Below are positions 1 through 4,014 of a stretch of DNA of 5,745 nt, piece by piece. The stretch is from a bacterium. Its GTDB lineage: Bacteria; Patescibacteriota; Minisyncoccia; Minisyncoccales; PEYH01. The notes under the pieces were generated by a model, which did no database searches, was not told where the DNA came from, and saw only the letters and a list, made by a program, of their open reading frames with translations. The stretch is taken from NCBI GenBank assembly GCA_021163545.1, contig JAGGTU010000003.1, positions 1-5,745 of the forward strand. The letters are read 5' to 3'. Position 1 is the first letter of the stretch. Every line of letters begins with the position of its first letter. Both the position numbers and the translations under genes were made by a program.

Positions 1-69
1 CGCTCGGAGACCGTGCTCAGCCGCCTGCGGGAGCTACTTTGAAACTTGTTGCCTCGCTTTGATAAAGAT

Positions 70-96
70 GCTCCATAAAAATTACTTTCTTCGCTT
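70..96. repeat. 27-bp direct repeat, copy 1
   Basis: This stretch begins GCTCCATAAAAATTAC and matches 161-187 in 26 of 27 positions (C at 92 versus T at 183). The two copies are 91 bp apart in a non-coding stretch. Read on the minus strand, each copy carries an ATG followed by only a short open frame (under 20 codons), so no gene is supported there. The 10-bp palindrome CAGCATGCTG lies between the copies at 119-128. Upstream, positions 15-34 can form a GC-rich hairpin (GCTC/GAGC outside, CCGC/GCGG inside). No gene was recognised in 1-192. Confidence 0.85.
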
Positions 97-160
97 TCTT
101 CTTTATAGAATTAATTCGCAGCATGCTGTCTTTTGTCAACACTTGTCCTGCTTTCTACGG

Positions 161-187
161 GCTCCATAAAAATTACTTTCTTTGCTT
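161..187. repeat. 27-bp direct repeat, copy 2, abutting gatC
   Basis: Second copy of the repeat at 70-96, with one mismatch. It ends five bases before the gatC start codon, so whatever sequence signals gatC expression must lie in or just beside it. A weak promoter-like pair (TTGTCC at 143-148 and CATAAA at 165-170, 16 bp apart) uses the start of this copy, but it is not strong enough to call as a promoter. Confidence 0.85.
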
Positions 188-192
188 ATAAC

Positions 193-483
193 ATGCTTTC
201 AAAAGAGGAAGTAAAACATGTAGCAAGGCTTGCCAGAATAAAACTAACCGAGGAAGAGATGCAAAAAATGCAAGGGGAACTTGTTAAGATTTTAGATTAT
301 ATAGAAAAGCTTAAGGAATTAGATGTTGAAAATTTAGAGCCAACCACTCATTCCATTTTGATCAAGAATGTATTCCGTGAGGATAAACCTGAAGAAAAAT
401 CAAAAGAAGAGGGAGAAAAGCTAATTCAGCTTGCTCCGCAACAGGAGGGAAGATTTATTAAAATAAAATCAGTGTTTAAATAA
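193..483 (+). CDS. gatC: Asp-tRNA(Asn)/Glu-tRNA(Gln) amidotransferase subunit C
   Basis: GatC is the small helical subunit that wraps around and stabilises GatA in the GatCAB complex, which converts Glu-tRNA(Gln) and Asp-tRNA(Asn) to Gln-tRNA and Asn-tRNA. The 96-residue product has the normal family length. It shows the family start (LSKEEVKHVARLARIKLTEE), a central helix (residues about 22-45), the 'LEPTTHS' turn and the conserved end (LAPQQEGRFIKI). The ATG at 193 was chosen because the family's N-terminus begins there; an in-frame TTG at 133 would add 20 residues unlike GatC. No Shine-Dalgarno sequence is visible upstream, which is unusual for the first gene of an operon and allows for a leaderless or very short-leader transcript. 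The stop codon TAA directly abuts the gatA ATG, pointing to translational coupling. Confidence 0.95.
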   Translation: MLSKEEVKHVARLARIKLTEEEMQKMQGELVKILDYIEKLKELDVENLEPTTHSILIKNVFREDKPEEKSKEEGEKLIQLAPQQEGRFIKIKSVFK

Positions 484-1914
484 ATGGAGATTTGTAATCT
501 TTCAATTAAAGAACTCCATCAAGGGTTAATTCAGAAAGAGTTTTCTACAAGAGAAGTTGTAGAAAGTTTTTTGGAGAGGATTTATCGCTTAAATCCAGAA
601 CTCAATGCTTACCTTGAAGTATTTGAAAAGGAGGCAATTGAACAAGCAAAAGAGGTAGATGAAGTAATTCTGACAAGTAAAGAGTTGTCAAATCTGGCAG
701 GTATTCCTTGCGCCATCAAAGATAATATTTTAGTAGAAGGAAAAAGATGTACTGCAGGTTCAAAAATTCTTGAGAACTATATTGCCGCTTATGATGCAAC
801 AGTAGTTAAGAAACTTAAAAAACAAAAAGCTATTATACTTGGAAAGACAAATTTGGATGAGTTTGCTATGGGATCCTCCGGAGAACATTCTGCATTTGGA
901 GCAACCAAAAATCCTTTAAATTTAGAATATGTGCCCGGTGGCTCTTCTTCGGGATCGGCTTGTGCGACTGCTGCTAAAATGTGTGCTTTTGCTTTGGGAT
1001 CAGATACCGGCGGATCTGTTAGACAACCGGCATCTTTTTGTGGAATTGTAGGGCTAAAACCTACCTATGGGGCAGTATCTCGTTTTGGGCTCATTGCCAT
1101 GGCCTCTTCTTTAGATCAAATAGGGCCACTTGCAAAGAATGTTGAAGATGCAGAAATTGTTTTCGAGGCAATTAAAGGTAAAGATGAAAAGGATTCTACA
1201 AGTTGTGAATTTGACAAGTCGGAAGAAAAAGAGCCGAAAAAGATAAAAATTGGCATTCCTAAAGAATGTTTTGGGGAAGGTATACAGAAAGAAGTAGTTG
1301 AGGGCTTGAAAAATGTTGTTAAGATTCTTGAGCAAGAAAAAATTTATATCGAAGAGATAGATATACCATCCTTAAAATATGGCGTTGCTTGTTATTACAT
1401 AGTTATGCCATCTGAAGTTTCGAGTAACTTAGCTAGATATGATGGAATTAAGTATGGAATGTCAACATTAACCAAGCCAGACACACAAGACCTTATTGAG
1501 GTTTATTTTGAGACAAGAGAAAAGTTTTTAGGCAAAGAAGTGAAAAGAAGAATCATGCTTGGCACATATTGTTTGTCTAGCGGTTATTATGATGCTTATT
1601 ACTTAAGAGCTCAAAAAGTAAGGACAAAAATTGGACTGGATTTTAAAGAAGCGTTCAAAAAAGTAGACCTTATTTTAACCCCTACCTCTCCCACACTACC
1701 TTTCAAATTAGGAGAAAGATTAGAGGATCCTTTATCAATGTATATGGCAGATTTTTTAACTGTTCCTGCCAATCTTGCAGGTTTGCCAGCCATATCCTTA
1801 CCCTTTAAAAAGATTAATAATTTACCTTTTGGTATACAACTTATTGCACCTGCTTTTTGTGAGAAAAGATTATTTAACTTTGGTAAATTTTTTGAACAAA
1901 TATGTTCAACTTAG
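484..1914 (+). CDS. gatA: Asp-tRNA(Asn)/Glu-tRNA(Gln) amidotransferase subunit A
   Basis: GatA is the glutaminase subunit of GatCAB: it releases ammonia from glutamine for amidation of the mischarged tRNA on GatB. The 476-residue product is of normal length and belongs to the amidase-signature family. The Ser-cisSer-Lys triad is complete: Lys79 in IPCAIKDN, Ser154 in the PGGSSSGSA glycine/serine loop and nucleophile Ser178 in GSDTGGSVRQPA. The following segment (CGIVGLKPTYGAVSRFGL) and the C-terminal LPFGIQLIAP are also typical. The gene starts with no gap after gatC, and no clear ribosome binding site is seen, consistent with coupled translation. Its last 13 bases overlap the next reading frame. 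gatB, needed for the tRNA-binding/kinase half of the complex, is not adjacent downstream and must be elsewhere if the enzyme is functional. Confidence 0.97.
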   Translation: MEICNLSIKELHQGLIQKEFSTREVVESFLERIYRLNPELNAYLEVFEKEAIEQAKEVDEVILTSKELSNLAGIPCAIKDNILVEGKRCTAGSKILENYIAAYDATVVKKLKKQKAIILGKTNLDEFAMGSSGEHSAFGATKNPLNLEYVPGGSSSGSACATAAKMCAFALGSDTGGSVRQPASFCGIVGLKPTYGAVSRFGLIAMASSLDQIGPLAKNVEDAEIVFEAIKGKDEKDSTSCEFDKSEEKEPKKIKIGIPKECFGEGIQKEVVEGLKNVVKILEQEKIYIEEIDIPSLKYGVACYYIVMPSEVSSNLARYDGIKYGMSTLTKPDTQDLIEVYFETREKFLGKEVKRRIMLGTYCLSSGYYDAYYLRAQKVRTKIGLDFKEAFKKVDLILTPTSPTLPFKLGERLEDPLSMYMADFLTVPANLAGLPAISLPFKKINNLPFGIQLIAPAFCEKRLFNFGKFFEQICST

Positions 1915-2516
1915 ATAACCCGTTAGAAATGCTTATCCCTTCCAAATTACCTGTCTGGGTAACGGTCATTAAAATATTTTTAATTATCTTATCTTTGTTT
2001 CTATTTGCAGGAATTGTATATTTTGCTATTTTTACAGATTATCTTTATTATAGATTTTTCGAATCAATGGAAGATTGGTATAATTTTAAAGCAAAAAAGA
2101 AAACAAAAAAAGAAGTTGTAAAAGGAAAACGCCCAAAAATTTTAAAGAAGTTAAAGCAACCTATCTTGGAGGTTAAAAAACCAACAGTTTCTCCGGAATT
2201 AACTAGAGAGTCACCTTGGGAGAGAATTTTTTCTAAATTGAAAGAAAAAAGAGAAATGGGCTGGCAGATTGCATTAATTGATGCTGATAAGCTAGTAAAT
2301 CAAAAATTAGATGAGCTCAAAATAGAGGGACGAAATTTAACAGAAAAAATTGAAAAACTCCCAGAAGACTTTTTGCCAAATTTAGAGAAACTAAAACAGG
2401 CAAGAAAATTGGTAGAACAAGTGCTGCGTGGAGAGAGAAAACTTTCAAAAGAGGAGGTAGAAAGAGTCGTAAAAATATACAAAGAAGTTTACGAACATCT
2501 TTCCAATAAGGCTTGA
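1902..2516 (+). CDS. Membrane-anchored protein of unknown function
   Basis: The 204-residue product is not recognised by name. It has a single hydrophobic segment at about residues 17-45 (LPVWVTVIKIFLIILSLFLF is its start), then an extremely basic linker (residues 63-93, mostly K/R), then a helical, charged C-terminal domain (about 105-203) with the patch GWQIALIDADKLVN. This layout of one N-terminal membrane helix plus a soluble helical domain resembles a group of uncharacterised Patescibacteria proteins with a HEPN-like C-terminal part, but the RNxxxH-type catalytic motif expected of active HEPN nucleases is not seen (the matching region reads LKQARKLVEQVLRG). That resemblance is from memory and is tentative. 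The start at 1902 overlaps gatA by 13 bp; ATG at 1929 is a possible alternative. The tRNA-cluster promoter overlaps its stop codon. Confidence 0.8.
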   Translation: MFNLDNPLEMLIPSKLPVWVTVIKIFLIILSLFLFAGIVYFAIFTDYLYYRFFESMEDWYNFKAKKKTKKEVVKGKRPKILKKLKQPILEVKKPTVSPELTRESPWERIFSKLKEKREMGWQIALIDADKLVNQKLDELKIEGRNLTEKIEKLPEDFLPNLEKLKQARKLVEQVLRGERKLSKEEVERVVKIYKEVYEHLSNKA

Positions 2517-2541
2517 TTAACACAACAAATTCATGTATAAA
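2513..2541 (+). promoter_or_regulatory. Sigma70-type promoter of the tRNA cluster
   Basis: TTGATT (2513-2518) and TATAAA (2536-2541) are separated by exactly 17 bp. Transcription would begin at about 2548, only a couple of bases ahead of the first tRNA. The -35 box overlaps the TGA stop codon of the preceding gene, so the RNA cluster can be expressed independently of the gatCA operon. Confidence 0.65.
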
Positions 2542-2549
2542 TTATTTAT

Positions 2550-2620
2550 AGCGGGGTGGACCAGTAGTAGGTCGCGGGTCTCATAAGCCCGAGGCGCAGG
2601 TGCAATTCCTGCCCCCGCAA
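2550..2620 (+). tRNA. Initiator tRNA-fMet (CAT), with atypical D and T loops
   Basis: The anticodon CAT is at 2582-2584 in a CT-CAT-AA loop. Initiator features are visible: the 1-72 position is not a Watson-Crick pair (A2550 opposite A2619); the acceptor pairs GCGGGG with CCCCGC as in E. coli tRNA-fMet; the D stem GACC/GGTC has A11-U24; and a GGG/CCC block lies in the anticodon stem. Oddities: the block sits at 28-30/40-42 with a U31-G39 wobble, one step off the usual 29-31; the T loop reads TGCAATT, giving G at position 55 instead of U; and the seven-base D loop (AGTAGTA) has no GG pair. Discriminator A2620; no CCA is encoded. It is the first gene of the cluster. It could be a degenerate copy, but the stems are intact. 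Confidence 0.85.
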
Positions 2621-2621
2621 C

Positions 2622-2784
2622 GCCGGCGTAGCTCAGTGGTTAGAGCGACCTCCCACAAAATCTCTGGCTGCGTAGCTCAGTGGTTAGAGCGGACGCTTCA
2701 TAAGCGTTAGGTCGGAGGTTCGAATCCTCCCGCAGCCAATTTATTTGTGGGGGTAGGTCGGAGGTTCGAATCCTCCCGCCGGCA
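2622..2784 (+). tRNA. Interrupted tRNA whose anticodon region contains a complete tRNA-Met
   Basis: The 5' part (2622-2647) has acceptor GCCGGCG, T8-A9 and a normal D arm (GCTC/GAGC). The 3' part (2754-2784) has a five-base variable region, T arm GGAGG-TTCGAAT-CCTCC and acceptor CGCCGGC with discriminator A. The acceptor strands pair 7 of 7. Instead of an anticodon loop, the strands 2648-2659 and 2744-2754 form an 11-bp helix (one U-G wobble, one bulged C at 2654). It is capped by short linkers (2660-2665, 2739-2743) and the complete tRNA-Met at 2666-2738. No canonical anticodon loop could be rebuilt from any simple junction of the two halves, so the specificity is unknown; G1-C72, C2-G71 and A73 are compatible with Thr but not diagnostic. 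It may be an inactivated tRNA, a precursor needing unusual processing, or a scaffold. No CCA is encoded. Confidence 0.65.
2666..2738 (+). tRNA. Elongator tRNA-Met (CAT), nested inside another tRNA
   Basis: A complete cloverleaf: acceptor GGCTGCG/CGCAGCC, D arm GCTC/GAGC with loop AGTGGTTA, anticodon stem GACGC/GCGTT (one G-U), loop TT-CAT-AA (anticodon 2699-2701), variable AGGTC, T arm GGAGG-TTCGAAT-CCTCC, discriminator A2738. The acceptor and D-arm sequence resembles E. coli elongator tRNA-Met rather than tRNA-Ile2, though a CAT anticodon read by lysidine-modified Ile2 cannot be fully excluded. No CCA is encoded. The whole gene lies in the anticodon region of the surrounding tRNA and shares long identical D-arm and T-arm segments with it. 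Confidence 0.92.
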
Positions 2785-2788
2785 CAAT

Positions 2789-2860
2789 GGTGGCCTTGGT
2801 GTAATGGCAGCACAAGGGCCTGTGGAGCCCTTAGTGGCGGTTCGAATCCGCTAGGCCACC
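2789..2860 (+). tRNA. tRNA-His (GTG)
   Basis: Acceptor GTGGCCT (2790-2796) pairs with AGGCCAC (2853-2859). The extra G at 2789 pairs with discriminator C2860, giving the G-1:C73 pair that is the main identity element of bacterial tRNA-His. Anticodon stem AGGGC/GCCCT encloses loop CT-GTG-GA (anticodon 2822-2824). The T arm is GGCGG-TTCGAAT-CCGCT. The D stem is short (GTG/CAC plus a T-G pair). No CCA is encoded. Confidence 0.93.
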
Positions 2861-2868
2861 CATAATCA

Positions 2869-2907
2869 GTTTATAGTTTATAGTTTATAGTGTATAGTTG
2901 ATAGTTG
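2869..2907. repeat. Period-7 heptamer repeat (GTTTATA) in a tRNA spacer
   Basis: Three exact GTTTATA units start at 2869, 2876 and 2883, followed by two degenerate units, GTGTATA (2890) and GTTGATA (2897), and a partial sixth. It sits between tRNA-His and tRNA-Arg and is one of several period-7 tracts in the window. Confidence 0.85.
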
Positions 2908-2921
2908 TTGTGGTTGGTTTC

Positions 2922-2994
2922 GCCCCCATAGCTCAACAGGATAGAGCACGGGCCTTCTAAGCCTGGGATCCAGGTTCGAGTCCTGGTGGGGGCA
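2922..2994 (+). tRNA. tRNA-Arg (TCT)
   Basis: Acceptor GCCCCCA pairs with TGGGGGC; D arm GCTC/GAGC with loop AACAGGATA; anticodon stem CGGGC/GCCTG (one G-U) around CT-TCT-AA (anticodon 2956-2958); T arm CCAGG-TTCGAGT-CCTGG; discriminator A2994. It reads AGA and, by wobble, AGG. No CCA is encoded. Confidence 0.94.
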
Positions 2995-2997
2995 CAA

Positions 2998-3138
2998 CCT
3001 TGTGCGAGGCACAAGGAAATTCTAAGCACCAAATACTAAATTCTAAACAAGTTCAAAGATTTAAAATTAAAAATCCAAAATATAATAGTTTAGAATTTAG
3101 AAATTAGGATTTAGGATTTTCTTGCGCTTCGCGCAAGG
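2998..3138. repeat. Composite palindromic element bounded by two related hairpins
   Basis: The left end is an 8-bp hairpin, CCTTGTGC-GAG-GCACAAGG (2998-3016). The right end is CTTGCGC-TTC-GCGCAAG (3121-3137) plus a G. The right end's reverse complement matches the left end in 15 of 18 positions, and two of the three changes are a compensatory T-A to C-G swap inside the stem. Between them, CTAAATTCTAAAC (3036-3048) and GTTTAGAATTTAG (3088-3100) form an exact 13-bp inverted repeat built of heptamers: TTTAGAA twice, ATTAGGA, TTTAGGA on the right arm (3089-3116). The arrangement resembles paired REP units (BIME/REPIN) or a very small non-autonomous element. It lies between tRNA-Arg and tRNA-Asp; it is not followed by a T-run, so it is not a typical terminator. 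Confidence 0.7.
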
Positions 3139-3141
3139 TAG

Positions 3142-3219
3142 GGGGGTGTAGTGCAGCCCGGAGTGCACGCTGCCCTGTCAAGGCAGAGGTCGCCGGTTCA
3201 AATCCGGTCACCCCCGCCA
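3142..3219 (+). tRNA. tRNA-Asp (GTC), with encoded CCA
   Basis: Acceptor GGGGGTG pairs with CACCCCC; D stem GTGC/GCAC with a ten-base loop containing GG; anticodon stem CTGCC/GGCAG around CT-GTC-AA (anticodon 3177-3179); variable AGGTC; T arm GCCGG-TTCAAAT-CCGGT; discriminator G3216, the Asp identity base, followed by CCA at 3217-3219. It is the only tRNA in the window whose CCA is genome-encoded; the others need the CCA-adding enzyme. Confidence 0.95.
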
Positions 3220-3258
3220 GGTTACAAACAGTTCATTAATAATCTCTTGGTTCGTTGT

Positions 3259-3406
3259 GGGGAGAAAAGTCTAGGTGACTCTTTGGGGTTACCAGCTCCC
3301 ATATCTTGCCAGAGCGCTGCAGGAGGTTTTTTTACCTCCTTTCCTCCGAGGGCATTTCTCTGGCAAAAGGAGGAGGGTTCGAATCCCTTCCTAGGCTTTT
3401 CTCCCC
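3259..3406 (+). ncRNA. Structured RNA candidate with a tRNA-like acceptor/T-arm domain
   Basis: Positions 3259-3275 pair with 3390-3406 in a 17-bp stem (GGGGAGAAAAG...CTTTTCTCCCC at its base, one U-G pair). Immediately inside its 3' strand lies a canonical T arm, GAGGG-TTCGAAT-CCCTT (3373-3389), joined exactly as in a tRNA. The remaining 97 bases do not form a normal D or anticodon arm. They hold a 9-bp stem TTGCCAGAG/CTCTGGCAA (3306-3314/3358-3366) and, within it, AGGAGGT/ACCTCCT (3321-3327/3334-3340) closed by a loop of six T. The plan (acceptor, T arm, long stem in place of the anticodon arm) recalls a tmRNA tRNA-like domain or bacterial Y RNA, but it is far too short for tmRNA and has no tag frame. 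A heavily modified tRNA is another possibility. Function unknown. Confidence 0.5.
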
Positions 3407-3416
3407 TTTTTCTTTT
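3390..3416 (+). terminator. Possible terminator of the RNA cluster
   Basis: The 3' strand of the 17-bp stem ends in CTCCCC and is followed at once by TTTTTCTTTT (3407-3416). A long stem with a GC-rich base followed by a T-run fits intrinsic termination and would separate the RNA cluster from the next promoter at 3421. The stem encloses a large structured loop rather than a small one, so efficiency is uncertain. Confidence 0.45.
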
Positions 3417-3420
3417 ACAT

Positions 3421-3449
3421 TTGACAAATACAACTTTTTTGTTTATAAT
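3421..3449 (+). promoter_or_regulatory. Perfect consensus sigma70 promoter
   Basis: TTGACA (3421-3426) and TATAAT (3444-3449) match the consensus in all 12 positions with the ideal 17-bp spacer. Transcription would start near 3456, giving an approximately 48-base leader ahead of the orphan gene at 3504. Confidence 0.85.
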
Positions 3450-3462
3450 AACATCACAACTT

Positions 3463-3483
3463 CGCCAAGAGAATTTCTTGGCG
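3463..3483 (+). promoter_or_regulatory. 5' UTR hairpin
   Basis: CGCCAAGA (3463-3470) and TCTTGGCG (3476-3483) form a perfect 8-bp stem with loop GAATT. It begins about seven bases after the predicted transcript start and ends ten bases before the Shine-Dalgarno sequence, leaving that site free. Such 5' hairpins often protect messenger RNA from decay; a protein- or ligand-binding role cannot be excluded. Confidence 0.7.
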
Positions 3484-3493
3484 ATAAACAAAA

Positions 3494-3499
3494 AGGAGG
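3494..3499 (+). promoter_or_regulatory. Strong Shine-Dalgarno site fixing the orphan gene start
   Basis: AGGAGG lies four bases before the ATG at 3504. It decides the start of this gene, because the frame is open far upstream through the non-coding RNA region. It is the strongest ribosome binding site in the window. Confidence 0.85.
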
Positions 3500-3503
3500 C
3501 AAG

Positions 3504-3881
3504 ATGCAAGTGCAAGAGTGGTTGAAGGGAAAGTTTCGCGAGGTCACCCCTGCGGCGCTTAAAGAGTTGGCGCCGGAGGAGGAAGTGGATCCAAGCACGG
3601 AGAGGGTGGTTGGCGAGGTCCCAGAAGGTTTGCGCCCCCTCTATATTTTGTGTAAGTTATATCAACAAAGAGCAGCCCGTCTCATTGATAAGGCTTTTCA
3701 ATCAATACCGTTTTATGGTTGCCCCAATGTAAACCTATTGCGCAAGGCAGACAATGAAGTTACGAAGCTCGAATGTTTCGATAGTGTATTCTGGGTTGCT
3801 CTCCGAGATGTGCTTAGCTTATGGGAGTATGATGGTGTCGGAGTTAGGAAGGGATGGAAAGTCGTTATATTATTGCCTTAG
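3504..3881 (+). CDS. Orphan 125-residue protein, function unknown
   Basis: The product is not recognised. It begins MQVQEWLKGKFREVTPAA, has an acidic stretch (PEEEVDPSTERVVGEVPEG, residues 24-42), then a likely helical core (LRPLYILCKLYQQRAARLID, 43-62; a second helix about 88-107), and ends in a short basic-hydrophobic tail (RKGWKVVILLP). Cysteines at 50, 73 and 91 are too scattered to call a metal site. There is no signal peptide or membrane helix. The start is set by AGGAGG four bases upstream. The gene is alone between its own promoter and terminator, so it is a monocistronic unit wedged between an RNA cluster and pheS. Its first third is visibly richer in G and C than the flanking genes. 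The expression signals suggest an abundant cytoplasmic protein; no function can be inferred. Confidence 0.85.
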   Translation: MQVQEWLKGKFREVTPAALKELAPEEEVDPSTERVVGEVPEGLRPLYILCKLYQQRAARLIDKAFQSIPFYGCPNVNLLRKADNEVTKLECFDSVFWVALRDVLSLWEYDGVGVRKGWKVVILLP

Positions 3882-3910
3882 TCTTGGATAAACCAAAACA
3901 GCTCCTTATG

Positions 3911-3941
3911 CCCAGCGGATAGCCGCTGGGTTCTTTTGTTT
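3911..3941 (+). terminator. Intrinsic terminator of the orphan gene
   Basis: CCCAGCGG (3911-3918), tetraloop ATAG and CCGCTGGG (3923-3930) form a perfect 8-bp GC-rich stem, followed by TTCTTTTGTTT. It lies 30 bases after the stop codon. Confidence 0.9.
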
Positions 3942-3974
3942 GATTTTCAAAAGATCTTTTTTGGTGTATTTGGT

Positions 3975-4003
3975 TTGATTTTCTTTAAGTTTTTGGTTAA
4001 AAT
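3975..4003 (+). promoter_or_regulatory. Promoter of pheS
   Basis: TTGATT (3975-3980) and TAAAAT (3998-4003) are 17 bp apart. The start point would fall near 4010, leaving only a few leader bases before the pheS ATG at 4015 and inside its ribosome binding site, so either the true start is earlier or the leader is very short. An 11-bp direct repeat, GTTTGATTTTC, occurs at 3938-3948 and 3973-3983, duplicating the -35 region. Confidence 0.4.
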
Positions 4004-4014
4004 AGAAGGAGAAA

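Noticed and set aside
1..76. Tail of an upstream gene or a minus-strand mini-gene
   Set aside because: The plus-strand frame ending at 42 is only 13 codons, and the minus-strand frame starting in the repeat is only 19 codons; neither can be supported.
133..192. Upstream TTG start for gatC, adding 20 residues
   Set aside because: The extension includes the direct repeat and has no similarity to GatC; the family N-terminus starts at the ATG at 193.
1111..1793. Minus-strand frames within gatA, and similar ones in the 1902-2516 gene, pheS and pheT
   Set aside because: They are antisense shadows of well-supported genes, without ribosome sites or recognisable products.
2648..2754. Group I intron in the interrupted tRNA
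   Set aside because: The insert is about 100 bases and is accounted for by a tRNA and short linkers; group I introns are larger and have core motifs not seen here.
2869..3120. CRISPR array
   Set aside because: Repeats are 7 bases long and directly tandem, without spacers of regular length.
3259..3406. tmRNA, SRP RNA, RNase P RNA, tRNA-Sec or a T-box
   Set aside because: Too short and without a tag frame for tmRNA; lacks the SRP loop motif and RNase P signatures; no TCA anticodon for Sec; no T-box sequence and no synthetase gene directly downstream.
3306..3503. Longer N-terminus for the orphan protein
   Set aside because: It would read through the structured RNA and the promoter; AGGAGG four bases before the ATG at 3504 fixes the start.
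3151..3525. Plus-strand 124-codon frame and a minus-strand 97-codon frame over the RNA region
   Set aside because: They cross tRNA-Asp, the structured RNA, a terminator and a consensus promoter; both are by-products of the RNA sequences.
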